Assembly (NCBI RefSeq): GCF_052068095.1
Contig: NZ_JBQHDG010000030.1
Coordinates: 1-64,000, forward strand
Length of the DNA stretch: 64,000 nt
Reading direction: 5' to 3'
Origin: Phytohabitans sp052068095
Lineage (GTDB): Bacteria > Actinomycetota > Actinomycetes > Mycobacteriales > Micromonosporaceae
Positions 32,634 through 41,907 of the stretch are shown here, in pieces. Under the pieces are notes generated by a model that was given only the letters and a program-made list of their open reading frames with translations, ran no database searches and was not told the DNA's origin. Position 1 is the first letter of the stretch. Every line of letters starts with the position of its first letter. Position numbers and translations under genes: made by a program.

Positions 32634-33113
32634 ATGAGAACTGGATCGGGAACACCGCGCCGCACCGCACATCGCGCGTTGGGCGTGCTGCTGGCGATCG
32701 TACTTGTCGCCGTGACGGCGGTATCCGGGCTGAGACCCGCAACGGCCCTCGCCACCCGCATGATTATCGGCCCCGGCTTGGCCAGCTGCCCCGCCGGCTA
32801 CGTGTGCCTGTGGACATTTTCCAACTTCACCGGCACCGGGTACGCCTTCTTCAACAGCGAGTACGACTACTACAGCCTGCCCGCGCCTTTCAACGGGATC
32901 GAAAACTTCTCGTGGTCGTTCTACAGCCACGGAAACACCCACGACATTCGCTTCTTCCGGGACACCCAATCGGGCGACTCGTTCATCCTCTGCAAAGGCA
33001 CCTGGATCGCGGAACTGCCCTCCAACGCGGAGGTCACCCCACCGGCGGCGTACGAGCCGGGTCGGGGCTGGCGTGACACGATCTCGAGCCACAAGTTTGG
33101 AGCGTTCTGCTGA
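32634..33113 (+). CDS. Secreted peptidase inhibitor, I36 (beta/gamma-crystallin-like) family
   Basis: A 159-residue exported protein. A signal peptide spans residues 1-41 (LGVLLAIVLVAVTAVSGLRP). The mature part is CPAGYVCLWTFSNFTGTGYA, then FFNSEYDYYSLP and NGIENFSWSFYS, the Greek-key pattern of Streptomyces metalloprotease inhibitor-type I36 proteins. Four cysteines can form two disulfides. GGAGGAG precedes the ATG. Its stop overlaps the start of the serine protease gene (TGATGA), so inhibitor and protease are translated in step. Confidence 0.85.
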   Translation: MRTGSGTPRRTAHRALGVLLAIVLVAVTAVSGLRPATALATRMIIGPGLASCPAGYVCLWTFSNFTGTGYAFFNSEYDYYSLPAPFNGIENFSWSFYSHGNTHDIRFFRDTQSGDSFILCKGTWIAELPSNAEVTPPAAYEPGRGWRDTISSHKFGAFC

Positions 33114-34618
33114 TGAACCCGAAGATTGAGCGCCCCAGCCGCAGGTCGTCCGGTCGACTGGTCAGGATCGTCGGTGTGCTCGCCGTGGTGAGCGTCCTAG
33201 CCAGCGGCGGCATGGCTCCCGCACACGCGGAGCCCGTGTTGCCGCCGGAGACGTCGGCGCCGCCACCACCGGCTGACGCGGCGATCCGCGAGTCGCTGGA
33301 ATACCTCATGACGGAGTACGGCGTGAGCAAGGCGGAGGCGAAGCGCCGGCTCGACCTACAGGACCGGGCCGCCGAGATCGCCGCCACGGTAAGAGCGACG
33401 CTCGGGAACGAACTGCTCGACGTCAGCCTGGATCAGGTCGGCGGCGGAAAGCTCACCTTCCTCACCAGCAGGCCGGAAGTCGCGAAGTCGGTCGCCGGCG
33501 CGGTCGCCGATCCAGGCGAGATCCGGATCGTGCGGAGCAAGTTCACGTACGCGCAGCTCGTCACGGCCGAGAAAGAGGCACGGACCCTCTTCGCCGCCGA
33601 TCCCAAGGCAATGATCGGGATCGACAAGGAGCGGGAAAGGATCACCGTCTACCTTCCGGCGGATGCCGTCCGCGCCGCCCAGCTTCGCGCTCTGGTGGAC
33701 AAGCGGGCAGCCTCCCGAAAGGCCGTCCAGGTGCCCATCTTCCTCGACACTTCCCCCGACGAGATCGGCGGCGAACCCAAAGCATGCGAGCTCCTCGCAT
33801 GCGACACACCGATGCGCGGTGGCGTGCGGTTGCACGTACGGCGTGACAACGGCTCGTGGGGATCCTGCACCACCGGATTCAACCTGCGCGGCAACAACGG
33901 ATGGGCATATGTGCTCACCGCGGGCCACTGTGTGGTAAGCCCCGGACCGAAACGGCAGTACATGTACCACAACGGCCTGCCCGCCGTCGTGGAGATGACG
34001 ACCGGAAACTTCGCCGACCCAAACGCGCCGGCGGACACGCGGTTCTACAACACGTCGATCCAGCACGATTTCGCGATTCTCCCCTACCAGCACGTCGGCG
34101 GTCACAGCTGGAGTGGCTACTGGATCGACGGCCGGCCGAACCACAATCGCGTGAAGTCCTACTGCGTCGCGCCGAGCCTGAGCACCTGCTACGGCGGTTC
34201 GACCGAGTACAGCATCATCGGCATGTACACGCGCGACGAGATGCAGGTCGGCTGGGTCGTCTGCGCGACCGGCACCGGCACAGCGGGCGTCTACAGCGAA
34301 GCCGCCGGCCGTTCGGCCGGCACCCGCTGCGGCCGGATCCTCAGCAAGACCATGACCGACTACAACACCGATCTTCCTTGGGGCCGAGCCATCAAGGTCG
34401 ACATCTGCGGCCGCCATGGCGACAGCGGCGGCCCGCTGTTCGGGCAGCAGAGCGGCAAGGCATACGGGATCCTGTCCGGCGGACCGACCCGTAGCGGCGC
34501 CTGTGACCACAGCAGCGACCAGGAGTACAGCGTCTACTCCCCGCTGTCGGAAATCCTCCCTAAGGCGCAGAGCCAGACGGGCATACAGATGAGCCTGATT
34601 ACCAGCGCGGCCGGGTAA
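33113..34618 (+). CDS. Secreted trypsin-like (S1) serine protease with a propeptide
   Basis: A 501-residue preproenzyme. A signal peptide covers about residues 1-39, and a propeptide-like helical region about 55-205 resembles alpha-lytic-type pro regions. The catalytic domain has LTAGHC (His, near residue 272), HDFAIL (Asp, near 320) and GDSGGP (Ser, near 441), with cysteine pairs. It should be self-activated outside the cell. The coupled upstream gene encodes an I36 inhibitor, which may restrain this or another protease. A terminator follows. Confidence 0.9.
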   Translation: MNPKIERPSRRSSGRLVRIVGVLAVVSVLASGGMAPAHAEPVLPPETSAPPPPADAAIRESLEYLMTEYGVSKAEAKRRLDLQDRAAEIAATVRATLGNELLDVSLDQVGGGKLTFLTSRPEVAKSVAGAVADPGEIRIVRSKFTYAQLVTAEKEARTLFAADPKAMIGIDKERERITVYLPADAVRAAQLRALVDKRAASRKAVQVPIFLDTSPDEIGGEPKACELLACDTPMRGGVRLHVRRDNGSWGSCTTGFNLRGNNGWAYVLTAGHCVVSPGPKRQYMYHNGLPAVVEMTTGNFADPNAPADTRFYNTSIQHDFAILPYQHVGGHSWSGYWIDGRPNHNRVKSYCVAPSLSTCYGGSTEYSIIGMYTRDEMQVGWVVCATGTGTAGVYSEAAGRSAGTRCGRILSKTMTDYNTDLPWGRAIKVDICGRHGDSGGPLFGQQSGKAYGILSGGPTRSGACDHSSDQEYSVYSPLSEILPKAQSQTGIQMSLITSAAG

Positions 34619-34626
34619 CTCGCCCG

Positions 34627-34659
34627 CGGAGGCCTTGCCCACGGCGGGCGAGGCCTCCG
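34627..34659 (+). terminator. Terminator after the serine protease gene
   Basis: CGGAGGCCT and AGGCCTCCG form a 9-bp stem enclosing a smaller GCCC/GGGC hairpin, followed by TCTCTCCGTTT. Confidence 0.7.
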
Positions 34660-34715
34660 TCTCTCCGTTTATCAGTCGACCGGCTCTCAACGCCCTTCCA
34701 GTCGATGTGCGGCAG

Positions 34716-36077
34716 CTAGGGGGCGGGCGCCGCGGGGAGGCGGATCTCGGCGTGGAGGCCGGTGCCGGAGGTGGCGTCGGCCAGGCGGACGGTGCCGCCG
34801 TGGCGGCGGACCAGCTCGCGCACGATCGCCAATCCCAGGCCGGCGCCGCCGGCGTCGCGGGCCCGCGCGTCGTCCAGGCGGGTGAAGCGGTCGAACACCC
34901 GCGCGCGGTCCGCTACCGGGATGCCGGGTCCGTCGTCGGCCACGGTCACCAGGTGGTACGGGCCGTCGGCTCGGACCTCCACCCGGACGGTGGTCCGGGT
35001 GTGGCGCACGGCGTTGTCGACGAGGTTGGCGACCGCCCGGGCGAGCGCCTCCGGCTCCCCGCTGATCCACAGTGGATCGTCCGGGACGGCGGCGGTGACC
35101 GGGGGCGACGGGTATCGCTCGGCCAGCGAGGTGACCAGCTCGCCCAGCTCCACCGGCACCGCGCGGAGCGTGCGCGTGCCGGCCTCGTCGGCGCGGGCGA
35201 GCAGCAGCAGGTCGTCGACGAGCCGGCTGAGCCGCTGCGTGTCGAGCAGCAGGTCGTCGGCGACGGCCGGCCAGTCGGTGCGCTCCCCCAGCCGCTGGGC
35301 CACCTCGATCTGGGTACGCATGTTGGTCAGCGGGCTGCGCAGCTCGTGGGCCGCGTCCGACACGAACGCCCGCTGCCGGGCCCGGGCGGCCTCCAGCCGG
35401 TCGAGCATGCCGTTGAGCGTGACGGCCAGCCGGTGGATCTCGTCGTGCGAGTCGGGCAGGGGCAGCTGGCCGGGGCGCGCGCCGCCGGTGATCTCCTCGG
35501 CACCGCTGCGCAGCGCCTCCACCGGGCGCAGCGTCAGCCCGATCACCCGCCAGGCCACCGCCGCGAGCGCGATGAGAAGCAGCGGGAACGCGATCAGCAG
35601 GATGGTGCGCAACAGCCGCACGCTCTGCGAGAGGTCGGCCAGCGACTTGGCGACGAGCACCGTGTCGGGGCCCGCCTGCGCCGCCACCACCGTCGCCGGC
35701 CCGCGGAGGCCCGGCCGGTCGCCCTCGATGTCGAAGCTGTCCCCCGCCCGCGCGCGCGCCATCTTGTCTTCCCCGAGCACCGGCGTCATGCGGTCGGCGT
35801 CGATCGAGGCGTAGATCACCCGATGGTGGTCGTCGACCACCTGCACCCATACGTCGCCGGCGACCGGCAGCGGGACGGGCACCGTGTCCGCCTCGACCAG
35901 TGCCGCCACGCCCTCGGCGTTCTGCCGCGCTTCGCCCTCCGCCGTCGCCTGGAGGCCGAGGCCGAGCGCGAAGACCATCATCACGCCGCCCACCGTGAGG
36001 CCCAGAGCGAGCCCGGCGACGCCGATGAACATCAGCCGGGCGCGCAGGCTGATGCGGCGCCACCACCTGGGTCTCAC
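34716..36077 (-). CDS. Sensor histidine kinase
   Basis: A 453-residue membrane kinase. TM1 lies near residues 14-37 and TM2 near 140-165, with an external sensor loop between (residues 38-138). A HAMP region follows. The H-box is FVSDAAHELRSPLTNMRTQI near residue 235, the N-box NLVDNAVRHTRTTVRVEVRA, and the G-boxes VADDGPGIP and GGAGLGLAIVRELVRRHGG. GTG 36077 overlaps the response regulator stop (GTGA), so they are co-translated. The pair is divergent from the RseB-like/ABC genes and likely controls them in response to envelope stress or an antimicrobial. Confidence 0.92.
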   Translation of the reverse strand: MRPRWWRRISLRARLMFIGVAGLALGLTVGGVMMVFALGLGLQATAEGEARQNAEGVAALVEADTVPVPLPVAGDVWVQVVDDHHRVIYASIDADRMTPVLGEDKMARARAGDSFDIEGDRPGLRGPATVVAAQAGPDTVLVAKSLADLSQSVRLLRTILLIAFPLLLIALAAVAWRVIGLTLRPVEALRSGAEEITGGARPGQLPLPDSHDEIHRLAVTLNGMLDRLEAARARQRAFVSDAAHELRSPLTNMRTQIEVAQRLGERTDWPAVADDLLLDTQRLSRLVDDLLLLARADEAGTRTLRAVPVELGELVTSLAERYPSPPVTAAVPDDPLWISGEPEALARAVANLVDNAVRHTRTTVRVEVRADGPYHLVTVADDGPGIPVADRARVFDRFTRLDDARARDAGGAGLGLAIVRELVRRHGGTVRLADATSGTGLHAEIRLPAAPAP

Positions 36078-36730
36078 GAGCTCAGACGGTATCCCGCCCC
36101 GCGCACCGTCTCCAGGATGTCGCGGCCCAGCTTGCGGCGCAGGTAGCCGACGTACACCTCGACGGCGTTGGGGGCTGTCTCGATGCTGGCGTCCCACACG
36201 TGGTCGAGCAGCTCGGTCTTGGAGACCACCTCGCCGGCCCGGCGCATGAGGTACTCCAGCAGCGTGTACTCCCGGACGGTGAGCGCGATCTCGGCGCCGT
36301 CGAGCGTGACCCGCCGCTCGGCCGGGTCGAGACGGAGGGCGCCGACGGTCAGCACCGCCGGCCGCTGCGGCGCGCCCCGGCGCAGCAGCGCGCGGAGGCG
36401 GGCCAGCAGCACCACGTACGAGAAGGGCTTGGTCAGGTAGTCGTCGGCGCCGCAGTCGAGGCCGTCGGCCTGGTCGTACTCGCCGTCTTTGGCGGAGAGC
36501 ATCAGCACCGGCAGCCAGTGCTCCTCGGCCCGCAGCTGGCGGACCACCCGGTAGCCAGACAAGCCGGGCAGCATCACATCGAGGATCATCGCGTCGTATC
36601 CGCCGTGACGGGCCATCTCCAGCCCGGTCGGGCCGTCTCCCGCCACGTCGACCGCGAAGCCCTCGCCCTGAAGCCCGCGCTGCAAGGCCGTCGCCAGCCG
36701 AGCCTCGTCCTCCACCACCAGCAACCGCAC
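36074..36730 (-). CDS. OmpR/PhoB-type response regulator
   Basis: A 218-residue regulator. The receiver domain has the acidic pocket VVEDEARL, phospho-acceptor Asp in MILDVMLPG near residue 51, and Lys in YLTKPFS. The C-terminal winged helix (EIALTVREYTLLEYLMRRAG, then ETAPNAVEVYVGYLRRKLGR) binds DNA. GTG 36730 gives the family-standard MRLLVVEDE start. The first gene of the two-component operon. Confidence 0.94.
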   Translation of the reverse strand: MRLLVVEDEARLATALQRGLQGEGFAVDVAGDGPTGLEMARHGGYDAMILDVMLPGLSGYRVVRQLRAEEHWLPVLMLSAKDGEYDQADGLDCGADDYLTKPFSYVVLLARLRALLRRGAPQRPAVLTVGALRLDPAERRVTLDGAEIALTVREYTLLEYLMRRAGEVVSKTELLDHVWDASIETAPNAVEVYVGYLRRKLGRDILETVRGAGYRLSS

Positions 36731-36827
36731 GCCACCTAGCGTGCCATCCTGGCTGAGTGAGGCCACAGGCACTCTCAGCACGCTCACAGGGCCGGTTACG
36801 CACGATGGGTGCCAGGAGGTGCGAAAC

Positions 36828-37928
36828 ATGTCAGTAATGAGTTCCCGACCCGCGCTCCGGTGGCTGGTGCCCGCGGCGGCGGTGGCGGTGGTGGTCGGCG
36901 GAGGGGCCGCCGTCGGCACGCTCGCCGCGACCGCGGAGCCGAGCCTTCCCCCGCGCACGGCCCAGCAGCTGCTGGTCGACCTACAGACGGCACGGCTCGA
37001 CGGGGTGTCCGGCACGGTGGTGCAGTCGGCCGACCTCGGCCTGCCCAACCTGCCCAACCTCAGCGGCGGCGGCAGCGGCTCGGCCGACATCGCGTCGCTG
37101 CTCACCGACACCAACACGCTGCGCGTCTGGTACTCGGGGCCGGACAAGGCCCGGGTCGCGCTGATGGGCACGCTCGGCGAGACCGATCTCATCCGCAACG
37201 GCACGGACGCGTGGCTGTGGTCGAGCAAGACCAACACCGCCACCCACCGCAAGATCAGTGACGCGGACACCCGGTCGCACGACCTCAGCAGCCTGCCGCT
37301 GACGCCGCAGGAGGCGGCCGACCGGGCGCTCGCCGCGGTCGACCCCACCACCGAGGTCACGGTCGGCCGGTCCGCCACGATCGCCGGGCGCGACGCGTAC
37401 GAGCTGGTGCTCGCCCCGCGCGACAAGGCCTCGCTGGTAGGCCAGGTGCGGATCGCGATCGACGCCACCGAGCACCTGCCGCTGCGGCTGGAGGTCTACC
37501 CGAAGGGCAGCGACGAGACGGCGTTCCAGATCGCCTTCACGCAGATCGACTTCGCCCGGCCGGACGACGCGCAGTTCCGGTTCAACCCGCCGCCGGGCGC
37601 GAAGATCGAGGAAGACACGAGCCCCGCGCCGGGCACGCGGGAAAAGGCGCAGAAGGCGCCGAAGTCGCCCGAGGACGTCGGCGTCACCACCGAGGGCACC
37701 GGATGGACGACGGTCGTGGTGGCCAAGGGCGACGGGAGCGGCAAGCCGTCCGACGAGGCCGAGGCGGCCCAGGTGCTCAGCATGCTGACCCCGGTCAGCG
37801 GCGACTGGGGCAGCGGACACCTGCTCAGCGGCCGGCTCTTCAGCGTCCTGCTCACCGACAAGGGCGACATCTACGCCGGCCTGGTGGCCCCGGAAAGGTT
37901 GTACGAGGTAGCCCTGGAGAACAAATGA
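36828..37928 (+). CDS. RseB/LolA-like exported protein
   Basis: A 366-residue protein with an N-terminal hydrophobic segment (residues 11-34) as signal or anchor. The domain from 41 to 270 resembles MucB/RseB N-terminal and LolA-type half-barrels: LVDLQTARLDGVSGTVVQSA, then YSGPDKARVALMGTLGETDL and LRLEVYPKGSDETAFQIAFT. No lipobox cysteine is present, so it is probably membrane-anchored or released. AGGAGG precedes the ATG. It overlaps the ABC ATPase gene (ATGA). In related loci these proteins sense or ferry lipids near the exporter. Confidence 0.78.
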   Translation: MSVMSSRPALRWLVPAAAVAVVVGGGAAVGTLAATAEPSLPPRTAQQLLVDLQTARLDGVSGTVVQSADLGLPNLPNLSGGGSGSADIASLLTDTNTLRVWYSGPDKARVALMGTLGETDLIRNGTDAWLWSSKTNTATHRKISDADTRSHDLSSLPLTPQEAADRALAAVDPTTEVTVGRSATIAGRDAYELVLAPRDKASLVGQVRIAIDATEHLPLRLEVYPKGSDETAFQIAFTQIDFARPDDAQFRFNPPPGAKIEEDTSPAPGTREKAQKAPKSPEDVGVTTEGTGWTTVVVAKGDGSGKPSDEAEAAQVLSMLTPVSGDWGSGHLLSGRLFSVLLTDKGDIYAGLVAPERLYEVALENK

Positions 37929-38857
37929 CCGCGTTCGCGGTCGAGAGTTGCGGATTGACAAAGCGGTTCGGACGCCAGGTCGCGGTCAACGCCGTCGACC
38001 TGGCGGTCCCCCGCGGGGCGGTCTACGGGTTCCTGGGCCCCAACGGCTCGGGCAAGACCACCACGATACGCATGCTCCTCGGCCTGATCCGGCCCACCTC
38101 CGGAGGTCACGCCCTGCTCGGTGAGCGCATGCCGGGCGGTGCCGCGACGGTGCTCCCCCGGGTGGGCGCGCTCGTCGAAGGGCCGGGCTTCCACCCGTAC
38201 CTGTCCGGGATGGACAACCTGCGGCGGCTCGACGCGGCCGACCGCACCGCCCGCCCGGCCACCGCGGACACCCGCATCCGAGCCGCGCTCGACCGGGTCG
38301 GGCTCGGCGCGGCGGCGGGCAAGCGCTTCCGGGTGTACTCGCTGGGCATGCGGCAGCGGCTGGCGCTGGCCGCGGCCATGCTCGCCCCGCGCGACCTGCT
38401 GATCCTGGACGAGCCGACCAACGGGCTCGACCCGCAGGGCACCCGCGAGGTGCGTTCGCTGATCACGGCGCTCGCCGCGGAGGGCGCCACCGTGCTGCTC
38501 TCCACCCACCTACTGTCCGAAGTGGAGCAGGTTTGCAGCCACGTCGGCGTCATGCATCTGGGGCGCCTGGTGGCACAGTCCACACTGGAGGATCTGCGGG
38601 CGGAGGCGGTGCCCCGCGCGCGGGTGGAGACCGACCGGCCGGCCGACGCCGCCCGCGTGCTGCGGGAGCTCGGCCTCACCGAGGTGGCGCACGACGCCGC
38701 GAGCGCGACCGGCCTGCTGGGTCCGGTCGCTCCCGAGAAGGTGGTGGCCACGCTGGTGCACGACGGCATACCCGTGCGCGGCTTCGCCGTCGTCGCGGCC
38801 GACCTGGAGGAGCAGTTCGTGGCGTTGACCGGGGAGGGCTTCGATGTCAGCGGTTGA
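37925..38857 (+). CDS. ABC transporter ATP-binding protein (DrrA/BcrA-type exporter)
   Basis: A 310-residue ATPase. Walker A is GPNGSGKTT near residue 41, signature YSLGMRQRLALAAAML, Walker B LLILDEPTNGLDPQG, and switch His in LLSTHLLSEV. The C-terminal extension fits the DrrA/BcrA family of drug or peptide exporters. It overlaps both neighbours by a few bases and works with the following permease, in an operon facing a two-component system. Confidence 0.93.
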   Translation: MTAFAVESCGLTKRFGRQVAVNAVDLAVPRGAVYGFLGPNGSGKTTTIRMLLGLIRPTSGGHALLGERMPGGAATVLPRVGALVEGPGFHPYLSGMDNLRRLDAADRTARPATADTRIRAALDRVGLGAAAGKRFRVYSLGMRQRLALAAAMLAPRDLLILDEPTNGLDPQGTREVRSLITALAAEGATVLLSTHLLSEVEQVCSHVGVMHLGRLVAQSTLEDLRAEAVPRARVETDRPADAARVLRELGLTEVAHDAASATGLLGPVAPEKVVATLVHDGIPVRGFAVVAADLEEQFVALTGEGFDVSG

Positions 38858-39710
38858 CGTGACGGCGGTCCCGACCACCAGGGTGGCGGCGCCGTTCCGG
38901 TTCCTCCGCTCGGAGCTGGGGCTGGTCGCGCGGCGCCGGCGCAACCAGGCCGGGCTCGCCGTGCTGGCCGCCGTCCCGGTCATCGTCGCGATCGCGGTGA
39001 AGGTGGCCAACCCGACCTCCTCCGGCGGCGGCGAGGGCGGGCCGGAGTTCCTGTCGTCCATCACCGGCAACGGCATTTTCGTGGCGCTCGCGGCGCTCGC
39101 CCTCGAGATCCAGCTCTTCCTGCCGATCGCGGTGGCGGCCATCGCCGGCGACTCGGTCGCGGGTGAGGCCAACGTGGGCACGCTCCGCTACCTGCTGACC
39201 GTGCCGGTGCACCGCACCCGGCTGCTCGCGGTAAAGTTCGCGGGCATCGTGGCCGGCACGTTCGTGGCGGTCGTGACGGTCGCCGGCACCGGCGTGGTGG
39301 CCGGGCTGCTGCTCTTCGGCGGCGGCGAGGTCACACTGCTCTCCGGCACGACCATCGGGCTCGGCGAGGGCCTGCTGCGACTGCTGGCGATCTGCCTCTA
39401 CCTGACGGCCTGCCTCGCCGCGCTCGGCGCCGTCGGGCTCTTCGTCTCGACGCTGACCGAGCAGCCGATGGGGGCGACGATCGCGATCGTCATGTTCAGC
39501 ATGACCAGCTGGATCCTCGGCGTGATCCCGCAGGTCGACTGGCTCCACCCCTACCTGATCACGCACTGGTGGGACAGCTTCGGCGACCTGCTCCGCGACC
39601 CCGTGGCGTGGGATCCGCTGCGCAGCGGACTGCTCTCCGCCGCCGCGTACGCCGCCATCTTCCTGAGCGCGGCCTGGGCGCGCTTCGGCAGCCGCGACGT
39701 AACCTCCTGA
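38844..39710 (+). CDS. ABC-2 type permease
   Basis: A 288-residue membrane protein with about six helices: residues 38-53, 78-100, 128-158, 173-200, 210-228 and 262-278. The motif GDSVAGEANVGTLRYLLTVP is typical of ABC-2 NosY/YbhR-like permeases. It partners the preceding ATPase. A shared bidirectional terminator follows. Confidence 0.9.
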   Translation: MSAVDVTAVPTTRVAAPFRFLRSELGLVARRRRNQAGLAVLAAVPVIVAIAVKVANPTSSGGGEGGPEFLSSITGNGIFVALAALALEIQLFLPIAVAAIAGDSVAGEANVGTLRYLLTVPVHRTRLLAVKFAGIVAGTFVAVVTVAGTGVVAGLLLFGGGEVTLLSGTTIGLGEGLLRLLAICLYLTACLAALGAVGLFVSTLTEQPMGATIAIVMFSMTSWILGVIPQVDWLHPYLITHWWDSFGDLLRDPVAWDPLRSGLLSAAAYAAIFLSAAWARFGSRDVTS

Positions 39711-39717
39711 CGCCGCT

Positions 39718-39753
39718 GGGGCTCTCAGGTCGTTGCCGCGACCTGAGGGCCCC
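39718..39753. terminator. Bidirectional terminator between the permease and xylanase genes
   Basis: A 15-bp stem (39718-39732 with 39739-39753; one GT wobble) with a 6-base loop, between convergent genes. Confidence 0.8.
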
Positions 39754-39759
39754 GCACAT

Positions 39760-41730
39760 CTAGCAGGCCGCCCCGTTCACGGTGAACGACGCCGGTGCCG
39801 CGTTCGTGCCGGTCCAGCTGGCGACGAAGCCGAACGTGACCGAGCCGTTCGCGGGCACGCTGCCGTTCCAGGACGCGTTTGTCACCGTGACGGTGGCGCC
39901 GCTCTGGGTGTAGCCGCCGGACCAGAGCTGGCTGATCCGCTGACCGTTCGCGAACGACCAGCCGACCGTCCAGCTGGTCAGCGCCTGGCCCGGCGCGACC
40001 CGCACCTCACCCTGGAAACCGCCCGGCCACTGCCCCACGACCCGGTAGGTGACCTGGCAGGAACCGGCCGGCGGAGGGGTGGTCGTGGGCGGCGCGCTCG
40101 TCGTCGGCACTACCGAGGGCGAGGTCGGCACCGTGGCCGTCGGCGTGGCTTCGATCCTGGTGGGATCGACGATGCCCCAGTAGGCCGGCTTGGCTTGGAG
40201 CTGCTCGTCGAAGAGCAGCGGCGCGTCGTTGCGCACGACCGGGAAGGTGTCGAGCCACGTGTCGTCGTCCGCCAGGCCCCACACGGTCACCGAGGTCAGC
40301 TCCGACGAGTACCGCTTGTACAGGTCGAAGAGGTCGCGGTACTTGTACGCCTGCCGGATGAGCCGGTCACGCGGCGGGGTCGGGAAGGACTCGCCGGAGT
40401 TGGTGTAGATGCTCACGTCCATCTCGGTGACCTGCTGGTCCACGTCGAGCGGGACGAACTTCTGGATCATCGCCTCCGACTCGCTGACCGACGGCCAGTC
40501 CACGTTGACGTGCATCTGGTGCCCGACGCCGTCGATCGGCACGCCCTCGGCCTTGAGCTGGCTCACCAGGTTGTAGAGCTTGTCGCGCTTGGCCGGCACG
40601 TTGGTGTTGTAGTCGTTGATGTAGAGCTTCGCGCCCGGCGCCACCTCGCGGGTGACCCGGAACGCCGTGCGGATGTAGTCCAGCCCGGCGATCTCGTACC
40701 ACTTGCTGCGGCGCAGCCCGTCCGCCTGGTTCTCGTCGATGACCTCGTTGACCACGTCCCAGGTCGCGATGTCGGCGCCGTGGTGCCCGACCACGCCGCG
40801 GATGTGCGCGTCGAGCCGGGAGAGCAGGAGCGCCTTGTTCGCCGCGGTGGGGGTCATCGGGGCGCCGCTCGCGTCGTTGAACACCCACGCCGGCGTCTGG
40901 TTGTGCCACACCAGCGTGTGCCCGCGCACCTCCATGCCGTTCGCCCGCGCGAAGTCGACCATCGCGTCGGCGTCGGCGAAGCGGAACGTGCCCTCGGTCG
41001 GCTCGGTGGCGTCCCACTTGAGCGCGTTGCCGGGCGTGACCGAGTTGAAGTGCTTGCTCAGCAGCCGGGCGTGCTCGCCGAGCGTCTGCGGCACGCTGAT
41101 CGCCGCGCCGATCGGGAAGTGGCTCGCGAGCACGTCCTTGACCGACGGGATGTCGGTCTGGATCGGTGTCGCCGGCACGTACGACAGCACGAAGTCGTCG
41201 ATGTGCAGCGACGCCGTCCCGCTGGCCGTCTCCACGTACACCGACAGGAACTCGACGTCGTGGGCGAGCGTGTACTGGCCCTGGAGGTTGACCCAGGCGC
41301 CGTCGGAGACGTTGGTGTTGCCGACCACCTGGTCGTAGCTGGGCGTGCCGGCCGTACGCCGCTCGACGCTCAGCCGGGCCTGGGTGGACCCGCCGCCGGC
41401 GGCGACGCGGACCCACACCGACAGCGTGTAGCGGACCCCTTTGTCCATTGTGTCCAGCACGCTGAGGGTCGGCCCTTCCCAGGTGCGGGTCCGTCCACTG
41501 ACCAGCAGGCTGCCGGTACCAGAATGTGCCACGGCCGTGCTCACCGCGACGGTCTCGTCGGCGCGCGGCGCCCAACCATGGGTGTCGTTGTTTTCGAAGG
41601 TGTGGTTGGCGACGGTGACCGGCTCCGCGGCGCTCGCGGACGGCGCGGTGGCCAGCGGCACCGCGACCGCGACGGACACCGCGAGCCCGGCGAGGGCGAA
41701 GGGGAGCCGGCGGCGCGTATTTGCGCGCAT
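39760..41730 (-). CDS. Secreted modular endo-1,4-beta-xylanase (CBM4/9-GH10-CBM2)
   Basis: A 656-residue exported enzyme. The signal peptide is residues 1-35. A CBM4/9 (CBM22-like) module (about 36-180) contains NHTFENNDTHGWAPR. The GH10 catalytic domain (about 195-505) has acid/base Glu in WDVVNEVIDE and nucleophile in VTEMDVSIY. A Pro/Thr/Ser linker leads to a C-terminal CBM2 (about 550-656) with CQVTYRVVGQWPGGFQGEVR and terminal Cys. It cleaves xylan in plant cell walls. ATG 41730 has GAGAGGA upstream; further upstream codons are not protein-like. Confidence 0.95.
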   Translation of the reverse strand: MRANTRRRLPFALAGLAVSVAVAVPLATAPSASAAEPVTVANHTFENNDTHGWAPRADETVAVSTAVAHSGTGSLLVSGRTRTWEGPTLSVLDTMDKGVRYTLSVWVRVAAGGGSTQARLSVERRTAGTPSYDQVVGNTNVSDGAWVNLQGQYTLAHDVEFLSVYVETASGTASLHIDDFVLSYVPATPIQTDIPSVKDVLASHFPIGAAISVPQTLGEHARLLSKHFNSVTPGNALKWDATEPTEGTFRFADADAMVDFARANGMEVRGHTLVWHNQTPAWVFNDASGAPMTPTAANKALLLSRLDAHIRGVVGHHGADIATWDVVNEVIDENQADGLRRSKWYEIAGLDYIRTAFRVTREVAPGAKLYINDYNTNVPAKRDKLYNLVSQLKAEGVPIDGVGHQMHVNVDWPSVSESEAMIQKFVPLDVDQQVTEMDVSIYTNSGESFPTPPRDRLIRQAYKYRDLFDLYKRYSSELTSVTVWGLADDDTWLDTFPVVRNDAPLLFDEQLQAKPAYWGIVDPTRIEATPTATVPTSPSVVPTTSAPPTTTPPPAGSCQVTYRVVGQWPGGFQGEVRVAPGQALTSWTVGWSFANGQRISQLWSGGYTQSGATVTVTNASWNGSVPANGSVTFGFVASWTGTNAAPASFTVNGAAC

Positions 41731-41907
41731 GGTGATTCCTCTCGTGGGATGCGCGCGCCGCCAACCACGTCTGCCCAGTACGTGGGAGGCGGCACGAAGA
41801 ACGGCCCACGACGCGCGCCGGCTCCCGGGACGCGCTTGGCCTAGATGATCGTCGATGTTAGGGCGGTGGGATACGCGCGTCAACGCGGATCATGCACACT
41901 CGACCCC

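Noticed and set aside
34687..36803. Long alternative minus-strand frames covering the kinase and regulator
   Set aside because: The extension above 36077 runs through the response regulator in the wrong frame and is Arg/Gly-rich. The GTG with the four-base overlap is the natural start.
39733..41844. A 703-codon open frame on the plus strand opposite the xylanase
   Set aside because: It mirrors the GH10 gene, is Arg/Gly/His-rich, has no domain and no ribosome site. The xylanase frame has clear modules.
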